Source: Methanoregula sp. PtaB.Bin085 (GTDB lineage: Archaea > Halobacteriota > Methanomicrobia > Methanomicrobiales > Methanospirillaceae). From it: 64,000 nucleotides of DNA. Positions within the stretch are counted from its first letter, which is position 1; every line of letters starts with the position of its first letter. Made by a program: the position numbers and the translations under genes. The DNA lies in NCBI RefSeq assembly GCF_002067035.1, contig NZ_MVQB01000013.1, forward strand, positions 124,001 through 188,000, given 5' to 3'. The notes beneath the pieces are model-generated. The model saw only the letters and a list, made by a program, of their open reading frames with translations, was not told the DNA's origin and did not search any database. Below, piece after piece: positions 1-10,522 of this stretch.

Positions 1-1569
1 TCGGTCATCTTTATCGATGAAATCGATTCCATTGCACCGAAGCGGGAGGACGTCCACGGGGAGGTTGAGCGCCGGGTGGTTGCGCAGCTCCTTGCACTCA
101 TGGACGGGCTGACGAAACGCGGGCAGGTAATCGTCATTGCCGCGACGAACCTTCCCAACTCCCTGGATCCAGCCCTGCGGAGGGGTGGCAGGTTTGATCG
201 GGAGATCGAGATCGGAATACCGGATAAGAAAGGCCGGCTCGAGATCTTCCAGATCCATACACGGGGTGTTCCCCTGGGCAACGATGTAGACCTCGATTAT
301 TTTGCTGAAACGACCTTCGGTTTCGTTGGAGCAGATATCGCCCTCTTCGTCAAGGAAGCGGCTATGAACGCAATCCGTAAGATCATCCCGCTGATTGATA
401 TTAACAAGGAGATCCCGGGCGAGGTGATCGACCAGCTGAAACTGACAAAGGCCGATTTTGATGCTGCACGCCGGGTTGTTCAGCCGAGCGCCCTTCGGGA
501 TGTCCTCATCGAGATACCGGAAGTACCCTGGGAGGATATCGGGGGGCTCGACGAGGTCAAGGAGGTCCTGGTCCGGAACATCGAAGGCCGGTTGAAATAT
601 TCCGGCATCTTCGAAACTCTCCGGTTCAGGCCCCCTAAGGGTATTCTGTTATTTGGCCCTCCGGGAACGGGAAAAACCCTTCTGGTTAAAGGTATTGCTG
701 CCAAGCGTCAGATGAACTTCATCTCGATCAAAGGCCCGGAGCTGCTCTCCAAGGGAGTCGGGGATTCGGAGAAACATGTTCGGGAGGCATTCCGGAAGGC
801 CCGGCAGTCCGCACCGTGTATCCTCTTCTTCGACGAGATCGACGCGCTCTTCCCGAAGCGGGGATCCTTTGAGGACTCCACCCATGTGACGGAGAGCGTG
901 ATGAGCCAGTTCCTGACCGAACTGGATGGTGTGGAGGAACTCAAAGAGATCATCGTCATAGGCGCCACCAACCGGCCCGATCTGCTCGATCCTGCTCTTC
1001 TGCGGCCAGGAAGGCTTGAGCAGCATCTTTATATTCCCCCTCCCGATGAGGCAGCCCGACAATCCATTCTCGGTATTTACCTGAGGGATCTCGAAGCTTA
1101 CTTGGATCCGGAAATTCGAATCGAGGACCTTGCCCGGAGGACGCGATATTTTGTCGGTGCGGATCTCGAGGCGCTGGTCAGGGAGGTTAAAGCACAGCTC
1201 GTGGATGAACTCATCAGAATGGGCGGGGATGATTCGTCCCTCAGGGTGACCGGCCGCCACCTGGAGGCAGCCCTCGATTCCATGAAGGGATCGCTCGACA
1301 GTGCTGATTTTGAACGGCATGAGGAGATGTCCTGGAATCTGCTGTACAGCAGGGGGAAACGCGAGATCCTGCATCAGGCTTCCGGCCTTGTCAGGCAGGC
1401 AGAGATACTAAGAAGCACGGGTACCCTCCCTCCTGCCACAGAAACGCTTGCCAATTCCGTAAAGGAACAGCTGTACTCTGCGAAGAAATCATTCGAAGCC
1501 CTCCAGCGTGATTCGGCAGAACTGCGCCATCTGCTGTCCGCCGGACCACTCAAACTATCTTCCCGATAA
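1..1569 (+). CDS. CDC48/VCP-family AAA+ ATPase, 5' end cut by window
   Basis: The reading frame is open from base 1, so the N-terminal domain and the D1 Walker A lie outside the window. The window opens on the D1 Walker B (FIDEID, residues about 4-9). The complete D2 module follows, with Walker A GPPGTGKT, Walker B ILFFDEIDAL and the sensor/arginine-finger stretch ending RPGRLEQ. Archaeal CDC48 homologues are hexameric unfoldases that extract or unfold proteins, often for the proteasome. The C-terminal roughly 100 residues after D2 are variable. The final linker is helical and charged, without a recognisable signature. A second paralogue elsewhere is possible, since D2 has atypical residues (LLVKGIA, RLEQ). 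The gene lies 136 bp upstream of a chaperone operon on the same strand. Confidence 0.9.
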   Translation, partial: SVIFIDEIDSIAPKREDVHGEVERRVVAQLLALMDGLTKRGQVIVIAATNLPNSLDPALRRGGRFDREIEIGIPDKKGRLEIFQIHTRGVPLGNDVDLDYFAETTFGFVGADIALFVKEAAMNAIRKIIPLIDINKEIPGEVIDQLKLTKADFDAARRVVQPSALRDVLIEIPEVPWEDIGGLDEVKEVLVRNIEGRLKYSGIFETLRFRPPKGILLFGPPGTGKTLLVKGIAAKRQMNFISIKGPELLSKGVGDSEKHVREAFRKARQSAPCILFFDEIDALFPKRGSFEDSTHVTESVMSQFLTELDGVEELKEIIVIGATNRPDLLDPALLRPGRLEQHLYIPPPDEAARQSILGIYLRDLEAYLDPEIRIEDLARRTRYFVGADLEALVREVKAQLVDELIRMGGDDSSLRVTGRHLEAALDSMKGSLDSADFERHEEMSWNLLYSRGKREILHQASGLVRQAEILRSTGTLPPATETLANSVKEQLYSAKKSFEALQRDSAELRHLLSAGPLKLSSR

Positions 1570-1602
1570 TCCCCTTCCTCTCCAACCGCCCCGAACAAAT
1601 AA

Positions 1603-1610
1603 TTTATATA
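1603..1610 (+). promoter_or_regulatory. TATA box of the clpB-grpE-dnaK-dnaJ operon
   Basis: TTTATATA stands out in an AT-rich patch about 100 bp before clpB. A start site about 25 bp downstream would give a leader of about 70 nt. Just after it lies CTAACCTAAAGT (1621-1632), which shares ACCTAA with the palindromes before marR and lon in this window. Confidence 0.55.
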
Positions 1611-1647
1611 CTTGACTATACTAACCTAAAGTAAATCATCGGGCCTG

Positions 1648-1671
1648 CCCGGGGAAGATACCGTTCCCGGG
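1648..1671 (+). promoter_or_regulatory. GC hairpin in the clpB leader
   Basis: CCCGGG at 1648-1653 can pair with CCCGGG at 1666-1671 around a 12-nt loop, in the predicted 5' leader of the chaperone operon. The ribosome binding site GGAGGGGG (1692-1699) lies 20 nt further on and is not masked by this stem. A regulatory role is only a possibility. Confidence 0.3.
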
Positions 1672-1705
1672 ATAGATTCCGGCAGCGACCCGGAGGGGGA
1701 AACGC

Positions 1706-4297
1706 ATGAACTTCAATAACTTCACGATAAAATCCCAGGAAGCCGTCCAGAAAGCAACGGAGATTGCTGCGGCGCAGCAGAATCAGGCTGTCGAGACGTC
1801 CCATATCCTGAAGGGTATGCTGATGGTGGATGAGAACGTCATCCCGTATCTTCTCAAAAAGCTGCAGGTGAATCTCGATGTCTTTATGCCGGCGCTCGAT
1901 CGCCTGATCGGGGCGCTGCCCCGGGTCAGTGGCGGGGAGCAGTTCCTTTCACGGGAAGCTACCAAAGCCCTGCAGAAGGCAACGGCCCTCTCCCAGGAGT
2001 TCCATGACGAATTCGTCTCGCTCGAGCACCTCCTCCTCGCCGTCTATTCCATCAATGACAACACCTCGCGGCTGCTGAAGGAGAACGGGGTGACCGAGAA
2101 AGACCTGCGGGCGGCCATCACACAGCTGCGCAGGGGTTCGACAGTTCACAGCCAGGACCCTGAAGCGACCTACAACGCCCTGGATAAATATTCCCGGAAC
2201 CTCAACGATCTCGCCCGGAACGGGAAACTCGATCCGGTGATCGGGCGCGATGAGGAGATCCGGCGCGTGCTCCAGATACTCTCCCGGAGGACGAAGAACA
2301 ATCCTATCCTCATTGGCGAACCCGGTGTAGGAAAGACTGCGATTGCCGAGGGTATCGCTTACCGGATCATCGATGAGGATGTCCCGGACAACCTGAAAAC
2401 CAAACAGATCTACTCCCTTGACATGGGGGCACTGATTGCCGGGGCGAAATTCAAGGGGGAGTTCGAGGAGCGGCTCAAGGCCGTGATCAAGGAAGTGATT
2501 GGTGCCGAGGGGGAAATAATCCTCTTCATCGACGAGATCCATACCCTAGTCGGGGCAGGCGCCGGTGAGGGCGCCATGGATGCCGCCAATATCCTCAAGC
2601 CGGCACTCTCGAGGGGGGAGCTGCATGTCGTCGGCGCAACAACACTGAAGGAATATCAGAAGTACTTCGAGAAGGACAAGGCGCTCGAGCGGCGTTTCCA
2701 GCCCGTGATGGTCAACGAGCCCGACGCCCAGGACGCCATCTCCATCCTCAGGGGCATCAAAGAGCGGTACGAGACCCATCACCACGTCCGGATTAAGGAC
2801 GAGGCCATAATCGCAGCCGTCGAATTATCGCAGCGATACATATCAGACCGGTTCCTCCCGGACAAGGCGATCGACCTGATCGATGAAGCAGCAGCGAAAC
2901 TCCGTCTCGAGATAAACTCTGTGCCTGAGGAACTGGAGACGATTGAACGGAGAATCCGTCAGCTGGAGATCGAGCGGGAGGCGATAAAAAGGGAGAAGGA
3001 CCAGCAGAAGCTGACAAGCCTTAACAGCGAGATCGGAAACCTCACTGAGGAACGTAACCGCCTCAAGGCCAAGTGGCAGGCAGAGAAGGACCTTGTCGAG
3101 CAGATCCAGTCCAGGAAGAACGAGATCGAGAACCTGAAATTCGAGGCTGATCGCGCCGAGCGCGATGGAGAACTCGGGAAGGTGGCGGAGATCCGCTACG
3201 GCCGTATCCCCGATATGGAGAAGGCCATCGCATCCCTGAAGGAGAAGCTGACTGTGCTCCAGAAGGACTCCGCGATGGTGAACGAGGAGGTTGACGCCGA
3301 GGAGATTGCCGCGGTGGTCTCACGCTGGACCGGTATCCCGGTCAGCCGTATGCTTCAGAGCGAGCGGGAGAAACTGCTCAGCCTCGAGGCCGAATTGCAT
3401 AAACGGGTTGTCGGGCAGGATGAAGCGATCGCGGCAGTTGCCAATGCTATCCGTCGGAGCCGGGCCGGGCTGCAGGATGCAAAGCGCCCGATCGGTTCGT
3501 TCCTCTTCCTTGGGACGACTGGCGTGGGGAAGACTGAGCTTGCCAAAGCGCTGGCGGAATTCCTGTTCAGCTCCGAGAACAGCACGGTCCGCATCGATAT
3601 GTCGGAGTATCAGGAGCGCCACACCGTGTCGCGCCTGGTCGGCGCCCCCCCGGGCTACGTGGGATATGACGAGAGCGGGCAGCTGACGGAAGCGGTCCGC
3701 CGGAAACCCTATTCCGTTGTACTGCTTGACGAGATCGAAAAGGCTCACCCGGATGTCTTCAACATCCTTCTGCAGGTTCTTGATGACGGGCGCCTGACCG
3801 ACAACAAGGGTCGGACCGTGGATTTCAAGAATACCGTTATCATCATGACCTCCAACATCGGATCATCCCTCATCCAGGAGAACCTCGAGCATGTCACCGA
3901 CAGGAACCGCGACGAGCTGTTCGATCGGACCCGTGTGCAGGTTTTCGATCTGCTTAAAAAGACCCTGCGGCCCGAGTTCCTCAACCGGATCGACGAAGTC
4001 ATCATGTTCAAGCCTCTCACGAAAGATGAAATCCGTACCGTGGTCGGACTCCAGATCGACGTGATCCGGAAGATGCTGGCAAAGAACGAGATCCGGCTCG
4101 AGGCCACGAAGAAGGCGATCGGCTTCATCGCAGAGCGCGGCTTTGATCCCCAGTTCGGCGCCCGGCCCATCAAGCGGCTGATCCAGAGGAACCTCCTGAA
4201 TGATCTTTCACGGATGATCCTTGAAGGAAAAGTACATAAGGAGAAGGGGATAGTCGTTGATGAGAAGGATGGATCCCTCGTCTTCAGGAACGCATGA
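1706..4297 (+). CDS. clpB: ATP-dependent disaggregase ClpB
   Basis: This is a full-length (863 aa) class 1 Hsp100 protein. It has a Clp N domain (about 1-145), NBD1 with Walker A GEPGVGKT at about residue 204, a long charged coiled-coil middle domain (about 400-525), and NBD2 with Walker A GTTGVGKT at about residue 603. The coiled coil marks ClpB rather than ClpA or ClpC. ClpB threads aggregated proteins through its hexameric pore together with DnaK. A strong GGAGGGGG site 6 nt before the ATG supports this start. The gene heads an operon with grpE, dnaK and dnaJ. ClpB and the DnaK system in archaea are generally regarded as bacterial acquisitions. Confidence 0.97.
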   Translation: MNFNNFTIKSQEAVQKATEIAAAQQNQAVETSHILKGMLMVDENVIPYLLKKLQVNLDVFMPALDRLIGALPRVSGGEQFLSREATKALQKATALSQEFHDEFVSLEHLLLAVYSINDNTSRLLKENGVTEKDLRAAITQLRRGSTVHSQDPEATYNALDKYSRNLNDLARNGKLDPVIGRDEEIRRVLQILSRRTKNNPILIGEPGVGKTAIAEGIAYRIIDEDVPDNLKTKQIYSLDMGALIAGAKFKGEFEERLKAVIKEVIGAEGEIILFIDEIHTLVGAGAGEGAMDAANILKPALSRGELHVVGATTLKEYQKYFEKDKALERRFQPVMVNEPDAQDAISILRGIKERYETHHHVRIKDEAIIAAVELSQRYISDRFLPDKAIDLIDEAAAKLRLEINSVPEELETIERRIRQLEIEREAIKREKDQQKLTSLNSEIGNLTEERNRLKAKWQAEKDLVEQIQSRKNEIENLKFEADRAERDGELGKVAEIRYGRIPDMEKAIASLKEKLTVLQKDSAMVNEEVDAEEIAAVVSRWTGIPVSRMLQSEREKLLSLEAELHKRVVGQDEAIAAVANAIRRSRAGLQDAKRPIGSFLFLGTTGVGKTELAKALAEFLFSSENSTVRIDMSEYQERHTVSRLVGAPPGYVGYDESGQLTEAVRRKPYSVVLLDEIEKAHPDVFNILLQVLDDGRLTDNKGRTVDFKNTVIIMTSNIGSSLIQENLEHVTDRNRDELFDRTRVQVFDLLKKTLRPEFLNRIDEVIMFKPLTKDEIRTVVGLQIDVIRKMLAKNEIRLEATKKAIGFIAERGFDPQFGARPIKRLIQRNLLNDLSRMILEGKVHKEKGIVVDEKDGSLVFRNA

Positions 4298-4343
4298 CAC
4301 GTTCGCGGGGAAGGCGTGCACAGGAGAAAAGGGAGGTACAACG

Positions 4344-4832
4344 GTGGAAGACATTGAACAGCTGAAAAAGGATCTCGAGGAGAAGACCCGGCTGGCAGAC
4401 GAACGGCTCAGCCAGCTCAGGTACCTCCAGGCCGACTTCGATAACTTCCGCAAATGGAGCGCGAAGGAAAAGGAAACGATAACCAGCCTTGCAAACGAGA
4501 AGCTCGTCAGCGATCTTCTCGTCATTCTCGACGATTTCGAGCGGGCCCTGCCATCGATAGGGCAGGAGAAGAACCGGGAGGGAGTGGAGATGATCCATAA
4601 GAAACTGGTGAAGATCCTCTCGGATTACGGGCTGCAGCCGATCGCGTGCGTCGGAAAACGGTTCGATCCGCGTTTCCACGAGGTGTTATGTACAGAGAAA
4701 TGTGACAGCGAGCCGGACACGATCACCGAAGAGATCGGGAAAGGGTACCAGCTGAAATCCAAGGTCATCCGACCTTCCCGGGTAAAGATTGCAGAACATG
4801 TTCCAGTCAGTGAAGGTGAGAACCATGAGTAA
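4344..4832 (+). CDS. grpE: Nucleotide exchange factor GrpE
   Basis: The protein (162 aa) has the GrpE layout: an N-terminal charged helix ([19 protein letters not shown]) and a C-terminal beta domain with [10 protein letters not shown] and the terminal [10 protein letters not shown] signature. GrpE releases ADP from DnaK. The frame is open further upstream into clpB, but GTG at 4344 has GGGAGGT six bases before it, so I take that as the start. The end overlaps the dnaK start by 8 bp, which indicates translational coupling. Confidence 0.95.
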   Translation: MEDIEQLKKDLEEKTRLADERLSQLRYLQADFDNFRKWSAKEKETITSLANEKLVSDLLVILDDFERALPSIGQEKNREGVEMIHKKLVKILSDYGLQPIACVGKRFDPRFHEVLCTEKCDSEPDTITEEIGKGYQLKSKVIRPSRVKIAEHVPVSEGENHE

Positions 4833-6696
4833 GGAAAAAATTATCGGAATCGATCTGGGTACTTCGAACAGCGAGGCTGCCGTCATGGTTGGCGGCAAGC
4901 CGACGATCATCCCGTCCGCAGAGGGGGCAACCGTTGCCGGCAAAATGTTCCCCTCGTATGTGGCATTCACGCAGGACGGGCAGCTTCTCGTTGGGGAACC
5001 TGCACGGAGGCAGGCCGTGAGCAACCCGGCAGGGACCATCACTGCTGCGAAGCGGAAGATGGGAACGGACCACGTATACAGAATCTACAACAAGGAGTAC
5101 ACACCGCAGCAGATCTCGGCGTTTATCCTCCAGAAGATCAAACGCGATGCTGAGGCGTTCCTGGGAGAGAAGGTGACAAAGGCAGTCATCACGGTACCGG
5201 CATACTTCAACGACAACCAGCGGACTGCGACGAAGGATGCGGGAAAGATCGCCGGCCTTGATGTAGTACGGCTGGTCAACGAGCCTACCGCGGCGTCCAT
5301 GGCATACGGTCTGGACCGGGGTGGCGAGTATAAAATCCTGGTCTTTGACCTGGGCGGGGGCACGCTGGATGTCACTATCATGGAGTTCGGCGGAGGGACC
5401 TTTACCGTGCTTGCGACCTCTGGCGATACCCAGCTTGGCGGCACGGACATGGACAATGCCGTGTTCGACTGGATCGCCGATGAGTTTAAAAAACAGGAAG
5501 GCATCGATCTCCGGGCCGACAAGATGGCGGTCAATCGTGTCAGGGAAGCTGCCGAGAAGGCGAAGATCGAGCTCTCTACCGTCATGGAGACTGAGATTAA
5601 CCTCCCATACGTATCAGCAACACAGACAGGCCCCAAGCACCTCAACATCAAACTCTCGCGCTCGAAACTCGAGCAGTTGATCGATCCGATCATCAGGAGG
5701 TGTATAAAACCGTTCGAGCAGGCGCTGAAAGATGCGAACCTTACCAAGGACGATATCCAGAAGGTTATCCTTGTCGGAGGACCAACGCGGATGCCCATTG
5801 TCCAGAAATTTATCGAGGATCATGTCGGAAAGAAGACCGAGCGTGGTATCGACCCGATGGAATGTGTGGCCATGGGTGCGGCCATCCAGGGCGGGATTCT
5901 CGGTGGCGAGATCAAGGACATGGTGCTCCTTGATGTCACCCCCCTGACTCTTGGGCTCGAGACTCTTGGCGGTGTCCGGACCCCCTTGATCGATCGGAAC
6001 ACAACCATCCCGACCAAAAAGAGCCAGATCTTTTCGACCGCGGCGGACATGCAGACTTCGGTCACGATCCACGTCCTGCAGGGGGAACGGCCCATGGCAG
6101 CCGATAACGTGAGCCTTGGCCAGTTCAACCTTGTAGGGCTTCCACCGGCCCCGCGGGGAGTACCCCAGATTGAGGTAACCTTCGACATCGATGCATCGGG
6201 AATCCTGAACGTATCCGCCAAGGATCTCGGTACCGGCAAGGAGCAGAAGATGACCATTACCGCATCGACCAAGTTGTCCGAGGCTGATGTCCGGAAGATG
6301 GTAGACCAGGCAAAGGAGTTCGAGGAGCAGGACAAGCAGAAGAAAGAGGAGGTCGAGAGCCGGAATATCGCGGACTCCCTGGTCTATACCGCGGAGAAGA
6401 CCAGGAGCGATCTCGCGGACAAACTGAGCCCCGAGATGACAGAACGGCTGAACGGTGCGATCACTGCCGCAAAGGCAGCTCTCGACGGTAAAGATCTCTC
6501 CGTTATCAAATCAGAGACAGAGAAGCTCCAGAAAGTCCTGTCCGAGGCAGGGTCCGCCGCGTATCAGGAGGCTGCAAAGCGGCAGGCGCAGCAGCAGGCC
6601 TCCTCCTCCGGTACCGAAACCTCGTCACAGGGCTCCGCCTCTCCGGGCGGCGAGAACGTCGTTGATGCGGATTTCAAGGTAAAGGACGAAAAATAA
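4825..6696 (+). CDS. dnaK: Molecular chaperone DnaK (Hsp70)
   Basis: The ATPase domain opens with [10 protein letters not shown] and carries the phosphate-2 loop [12 protein letters not shown] and the adenosine motif VGGPTRMP. The substrate-binding domain starts near [13 protein letters not shown], followed by a helical lid and a Ser/Gly-rich tail ending in [12 protein letters not shown]. The length of 623 aa is typical. The start is the ATG inside the grpE stop region (overlap ATGAGTAA) with GGTGAG upstream. An in-frame ATG 12 codons earlier lies within grpE and is unlikely. DnaK binds exposed hydrophobic segments in an ATP cycle driven by DnaJ and GrpE. Confidence 0.97.
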   Translation: MSKEKIIGIDLGTSNSEAAVMVGGKPTIIPSAEGATVAGKMFPSYVAFTQDGQLLVGEPARRQAVSNPAGTITAAKRKMGTDHVYRIYNKEYTPQQISAFILQKIKRDAEAFLGEKVTKAVITVPAYFNDNQRTATKDAGKIAGLDVVRLVNEPTAASMAYGLDRGGEYKILVFDLGGGTLDVTIMEFGGGTFTVLATSGDTQLGGTDMDNAVFDWIADEFKKQEGIDLRADKMAVNRVREAAEKAKIELSTVMETEINLPYVSATQTGPKHLNIKLSRSKLEQLIDPIIRRCIKPFEQALKDANLTKDDIQKVILVGGPTRMPIVQKFIEDHVGKKTERGIDPMECVAMGAAIQGGILGGEIKDMVLLDVTPLTLGLETLGGVRTPLIDRNTTIPTKKSQIFSTAADMQTSVTIHVLQGERPMAADNVSLGQFNLVGLPPAPRGVPQIEVTFDIDASGILNVSAKDLGTGKEQKMTITASTKLSEADVRKMVDQAKEFEEQDKQKKEEVESRNIADSLVYTAEKTRSDLADKLSPEMTERLNGAITAAKAALDGKDLSVIKSETEKLQKVLSEAGSAAYQEAAKRQAQQQASSSGTETSSQGSASPGGENVVDADFKVKDEK

Positions 6697-6712
6697 TTAT
6701 TCCCAAACCACT

Positions 6713-7777
6713 ATGGCGGCACGCGACTACTACGAGATCCTCGGCGTCAAACGGGATGCCTCCGCGGACGACCTGAAGAAGGCCTTCAGGCACCTTGCCC
6801 GGAAATATCATCCGGACCTGAACAAGGGGAGCAGGGAAGCGGAGGAAAAATTCAAGGAGATCAACGAGGCCTACCAGGTCCTGAGCGATCCCCAGAAAAA
6901 AGCCCAGTACGACCATGGGGGGCATGTCGAGTTCACCCCCGGCGATACAGCAGGATACCGGCCGCCCAGTTATGAGGACCTTTTCCGGGATTACGGTCTC
7001 GGCGATATCTTCAACGCATTCTCCGGGGGATCCCGGAGGATGCAGCGAGCCGGGGCGGATCTCCGGTACGACATCGAGATAACCCTCTCCGATGCATTTT
7101 ACGGCACGAAGAACACTGTCTCGGTCCCGCATGACTCAGTCTGCGGAACCTGCCACGGGACCGGCGCGGAACCCGGTCATATCCGTGACTGCCCAGCATG
7201 TCATGGTACCGGGGAAATCCGCAACCCGCAGAAAGTGGGAAACCGAAAGGTTATGAGCATCAGCCAGTGCCCTGACTGCGGAGGCAGCGGCAGGATCATT
7301 GATATGCCCTGCCGGGCCTGCAGCGGATCGGGAATGGTTCAGAAAATGCGACGGATCGAGGTGACGATCCCGCGGGGAGTCGAGGACGGGCAGTTCCTGC
7401 GTATTGCAGGTGAAGGGGAACCCGGTGAGAACGGGGGCACACCCGGGGACCTTTACGTGGTCGTCCATGTCAGGAAGCACGACATCTTCGAGCGGCAGGG
7501 CGCCGATCTGAATACCACCGCGGTGGTCGGGCTGATGACCGCGCTTCTGGGGGGGGAGATAACTGTCCCGACGATCACCGGGAGCGCGTCCCTGAAAATC
7601 CCCCGTGGGACGCAGAGCCATACCATATTCCGCCTCCGCGGCCAGGGAATGCCATCTCTGAGTTCAAAGGGCCGGGGGGATCTCCTCGTCAGGGTGATTG
7701 TGAAGATCCCCCCCAGGTTGAGTGGGAAACAGGAGGAGCTGCTGAGGGAAGCGTTCGAGGGAATCCCTGCAGATTGA
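6713..7777 (+). CDS. dnaJ: Co-chaperone DnaJ (Hsp40)
   Basis: The J domain contains the HPD triad at residues 33-35. A shortened Gly/Phe region follows, then four zinc-binding CxxCxGxG-type repeats starting near residue 144 ([32 protein letters not shown]) and the two C-terminal substrate-binding folds. This makes it a type I DnaJ of 354 aa. It stimulates DnaK ATPase and delivers substrates. The gene follows dnaK after 16 bp with no clear Shine-Dalgarno, so reinitiation is likely. It is the last gene of the chaperone operon. Confidence 0.96.
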   Translation: MAARDYYEILGVKRDASADDLKKAFRHLARKYHPDLNKGSREAEEKFKEINEAYQVLSDPQKKAQYDHGGHVEFTPGDTAGYRPPSYEDLFRDYGLGDIFNAFSGGSRRMQRAGADLRYDIEITLSDAFYGTKNTVSVPHDSVCGTCHGTGAEPGHIRDCPACHGTGEIRNPQKVGNRKVMSISQCPDCGGSGRIIDMPCRACSGSGMVQKMRRIEVTIPRGVEDGQFLRIAGEGEPGENGGTPGDLYVVVHVRKHDIFERQGADLNTTAVVGLMTALLGGEITVPTITGSASLKIPRGTQSHTIFRLRGQGMPSLSSKGRGDLLVRVIVKIPPRLSGKQEELLREAFEGIPAD

Positions 7778-8395
7778 CGAAAAAACCCGATCGGTCGTCC
7801 TGCTGTCAGGATTCTCGCGGAAAATGACTTTACCGACAGAGATTGTCGGGAGATCTGGCATGTTGCAGGTGGCCGTCGAACCAGGGACTGCGAGGAACAT
7901 GATGTCGGTTCAGTTCCGCACTGCCGGGAAATCATAGCCCCCAGCGGTAGTACTGTTCCATCTTTTATGGGTTCGAGAATCTTTGGGAGAACTTCGAGAC
8001 CCTTCGAAGGGAGGTTCCCGAGGAGATCCGCGACTGCCGGAAAAATCGCTGGAAGGAGCGCAGAAAGTGACGCTGTCTTTTCCCATCCTGCACCTGTGGC
8101 CGAAGAGGGATCAATATCTGCAATGCAGGACGGGCTGCTTGAATTCCTCCTGGGGATGCCGGGCAGGAGCCGAAGCGCAGAATCCATATTTGATCCCTGC
8201 CGGATCATGCAGAATGAGACGTCAGCATCCTGCATACCTGCTTTTTCATGTCAAATCAATGAGCCCGTGATACATACGACAACAGGATAATAATCCTCAT
8301 AACGATCCGCGCCAAAGGACTTATCACCTCAGGGTATCCGGCCGGATCACCGGAGGCTGCCTGCCGTTTCCCGCGGCAGGATTCGGGGGATTTTC
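7778..8395. other. 618-bp intergenic region between dnaJ and fbp, no convincing gene
   Basis: Short frames exist on both strands, but none has a recognisable family signature or ribosome binding site. On the plus strand a readable stretch near 7950-8070 (beginning FYGFENLWENFETLRREV) is bounded by stops and could be a decayed gene fragment. I cannot identify its parent. The last 60 bp form the fbp leader. Confidence 0.4.
8360..8380 (+). promoter_or_regulatory. Hairpin just upstream of the fbp ribosome binding site
   Basis: CCTGCCG (8360-8366) pairs with CGGCAGG (8374-8380) around a 7-nt loop. The stem sits five bases before the CGGGGGA ribosome binding site (8385-8390) of fbp. It could modulate translation or be incidental. 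Confidence 0.3.
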
Positions 8396-9301
8396 ATGAG
8401 ACTATCGGACTTTCTTAAAAAACAGGGAACGGAGAAGAACCTTGCGGAATTGATCCTCTTTCTGGGAAGACAGTCTCTTGTTGTGAAGAAAGGATTCCTC
8501 ACGATGCCCGGCAAGGGGCCGGAAGGGGAAAGAACCCGGAACGTGTTCGGTGAGGAGCAAATGCCGCTCGATAAATATGCTGACGGTGTTTTTATTGACG
8601 CCCTCCGACAGGCGCGGCTGGCCCGGTATATCGCAACCGAGGAGCAGGAGCAGATCATTGAGATTCCCGGCGCGAAGAATGACTTTGGTATCGTCATGGA
8701 TCCGCTGGATGGTTCATCTCTGATCGATGTGAACCTCTGCATCGGTACTATCATCGGTATATGCCCGGGAAATGTCCTTGACAAGGGATCCCGTTTCCTC
8801 GCAGCGCTCTATATTCTCTATGGTCCTCTCACCACTCTGACATACACCACCGGAAAGGGCGTCCACGAGTTCATGGTGGACGAGAGCGGCGAATTCGTTT
8901 TGCGGCACCAGGATCTGCGCATTCCCGACGGAAAGATCTACGCCCCGGGCGCTCTCCGCAAAGACTGGATCCCGGCTCATGCCCGATGGATCGAAGATCT
9001 CGAGAAGTCTGGTTACAAGCTCCGCTTCAGCGGTAGTTTTGTCGCTGATGTCCACCAGATCCTGCACAAAGGCGGTGTCTTCACGTACCCGGGGATTAAA
9101 GGCAAGGATGCGGGAAAACTCCGCCTGCTGTACGAAGCAAATCCCATGGGCAGGATCATCGCGGAGGCCGGTGGGGCAGTCAGCAACGGGAAGGAGGATC
9201 TCCTCAACATCCAGCCGGCATCGATCAGCCAGGTCACACCGGTCTACATCGGCGGGAAGAAGGAGATCGCCCTGATTGAAAAATTTATGCGTGAAGGGTG
9301 A
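8396..9301 (+). CDS. fbp: Class I fructose-1,6-bisphosphatase
   Basis: The protein (301 aa) carries the FBPase metal site [13 protein letters not shown] near residue 101 and the substrate-binding stretch [12 protein letters not shown] near residue 239. It hydrolyses fructose 1,6-bisphosphate to fructose 6-phosphate in gluconeogenesis. The start has CGGGGGA five bases upstream. It is the first of three consecutive genes that act on fructose 1,6-bisphosphate. The third is the usual archaeal bifunctional enzyme, so this class I enzyme is apparently redundant or differently regulated. Class I FBPase is uncommon in archaea and may have been acquired from bacteria. Confidence 0.93.
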   Translation: MRLSDFLKKQGTEKNLAELILFLGRQSLVVKKGFLTMPGKGPEGERTRNVFGEEQMPLDKYADGVFIDALRQARLARYIATEEQEQIIEIPGAKNDFGIVMDPLDGSSLIDVNLCIGTIIGICPGNVLDKGSRFLAALYILYGPLTTLTYTTGKGVHEFMVDESGEFVLRHQDLRIPDGKIYAPGALRKDWIPAHARWIEDLEKSGYKLRFSGSFVADVHQILHKGGVFTYPGIKGKDAGKLRLLYEANPMGRIIAEAGGAVSNGKEDLLNIQPASISQVTPVYIGGKKEIALIEKFMREG

Positions 9302-9330
9302 GTACACTGTGGCAGAGGAATGATGACGGA

Positions 9331-10482
9331 ATGACAGCGAAGACCTATGGTCCAATCTCCGGCTCAGCTATCCTGAGAGGGATCACCGGCCACAAAGCAA
9401 TCGTCATGGCGGCCAATGTCCGTATCGCGACTGTTGCGCAGGGTATATTTCAGGCAGCAAAGGATACGGACTCTGTTGTGTTTATGGAACTTGCCCGGTC
9501 CGAGAGCGACCTGAAAGGCGGGTATACCGGCATGACTCCGGCGATATTTGCAGAAAAGATGAAGGAATCTGCTGCGAAGGTGATGTTCGGGACATGGGCG
9601 CTCCATGCGGACCATATTACGATCAAGAAAGGCGATGCAGCAGAGATTGATGGAACGAAACAACTTATCGATGCGCAGGTGGATGCCGGTTACACCTCAT
9701 TTGCGATCGACGCCTCTCACCTCTTCAACTTCGAGGGAAAGAACGTCCGCGAGGAGCTTTCTGAGAACATCCGGGTCACAACAGAGCTTGCCCGCCACAT
9801 CAGGTCAAAGATGAAAGACCGTGAGTTCGGTCTGGAGGTTGAAGTCGGTGAAATCGGCCGCAAAGACACCGGCGGGCTTGTGCTGACAAAACCCGCAGAA
9901 GCGGTCGAATTCATCAGAGCGCTGAACGAGAACGGCGTATTCCCTGACGTCCTTGCTATCGCGAACGGCAGCACCCATGGCCATACTTATGATGCAAACG
10001 GGAACGTGGTTGCACAGCTTTCAATCGATATTCCCCAGACGAAAGCGATTGCACAGGCCCTCCGCGACAACCGTCTCAGTGTCGGAATTGCCCAGCACGG
10101 GATCACCGGCACCCCCCGCGAGCTGATCAACCTCCATTTCCCCAAGGGAGACATCATCAAGGGTAATGTCGGCACTTTCTGGCAGGATGTTGTCTTCGAT
10201 GTCCTGAAAGTCTACGAGCCGTCCCTGTACAAAAGCATCTATGACTGGACACTGGAAAAGTACCGGCCTCTGAACCCCGGCAAGAAGGACAACCAGGTTT
10301 TCGATGGCAACTGCAAGATGGCGATCAAGGAGTTTTACAAGGAACTGTATTCCGTTGGCGAGGAGACGAACCAGGCCATCAGGGCCCGTGCATATGCCGA
10401 GAGTCTCGTCTTCTTCCGTGCCTTTTCCGCATATGGCACTGCGTCTCTTTTAAAAACCGGCGCAAAGAAAAAATCACCGTAA
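9331..10482 (+). CDS. Class II fructose-bisphosphate aldolase family protein
   Basis: The sequence is a TIM-barrel class II ketose-bisphosphate aldolase of about 383 aa. The catalytic/zinc motif HADH lies near residue 92, and further zinc and substrate loops appear as EVEVGEIG and ANGSTHGHTYD, then QHGITGTP. Such enzymes cleave or form fructose 1,6-bisphosphate or tagatose 1,6-bisphosphate through a metal enolate. A GTG at 9298 overlapping the fbp stop would add 11 residues. I prefer ATG 9331 because homology appears to begin near TYGPISG. Its place between two FBP enzymes points to a fructose-bisphosphate substrate, but specificity is not proven. Confidence 0.85.
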   Translation: MTAKTYGPISGSAILRGITGHKAIVMAANVRIATVAQGIFQAAKDTDSVVFMELARSESDLKGGYTGMTPAIFAEKMKESAAKVMFGTWALHADHITIKKGDAAEIDGTKQLIDAQVDAGYTSFAIDASHLFNFEGKNVREELSENIRVTTELARHIRSKMKDREFGLEVEVGEIGRKDTGGLVLTKPAEAVEFIRALNENGVFPDVLAIANGSTHGHTYDANGNVVAQLSIDIPQTKAIAQALRDNRLSVGIAQHGITGTPRELINLHFPKGDIIKGNVGTFWQDVVFDVLKVYEPSLYKSIYDWTLEKYRPLNPGKKDNQVFDGNCKMAIKEFYKELYSVGEETNQAIRARAYAESLVFFRAFSAYGTASLLKTGAKKKSP

Positions 10483-10484
10483 TC

Positions 10485-10491
10485 TTTTTTT
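10485..10491 (+). terminator. T7 run after the aldolase gene
   Basis: Seven consecutive T residues begin three bases after the aldolase stop. Oligo-T tracts are the usual termination signal in archaea. They would separate this gene from the following FBP aldolase/phosphatase. Confidence 0.45.
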
Positions 10492-10522
10492 ATCCCCGGC
10501 GTATCTCTAACTGTGAGACTGT

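Noticed and set aside
7453-8235. 260-codon minus-strand frame between dnaJ and fbp
   Set aside because: It overlaps dnaJ antisense, and its part in the gap is Ser/Pro-rich without any signature.
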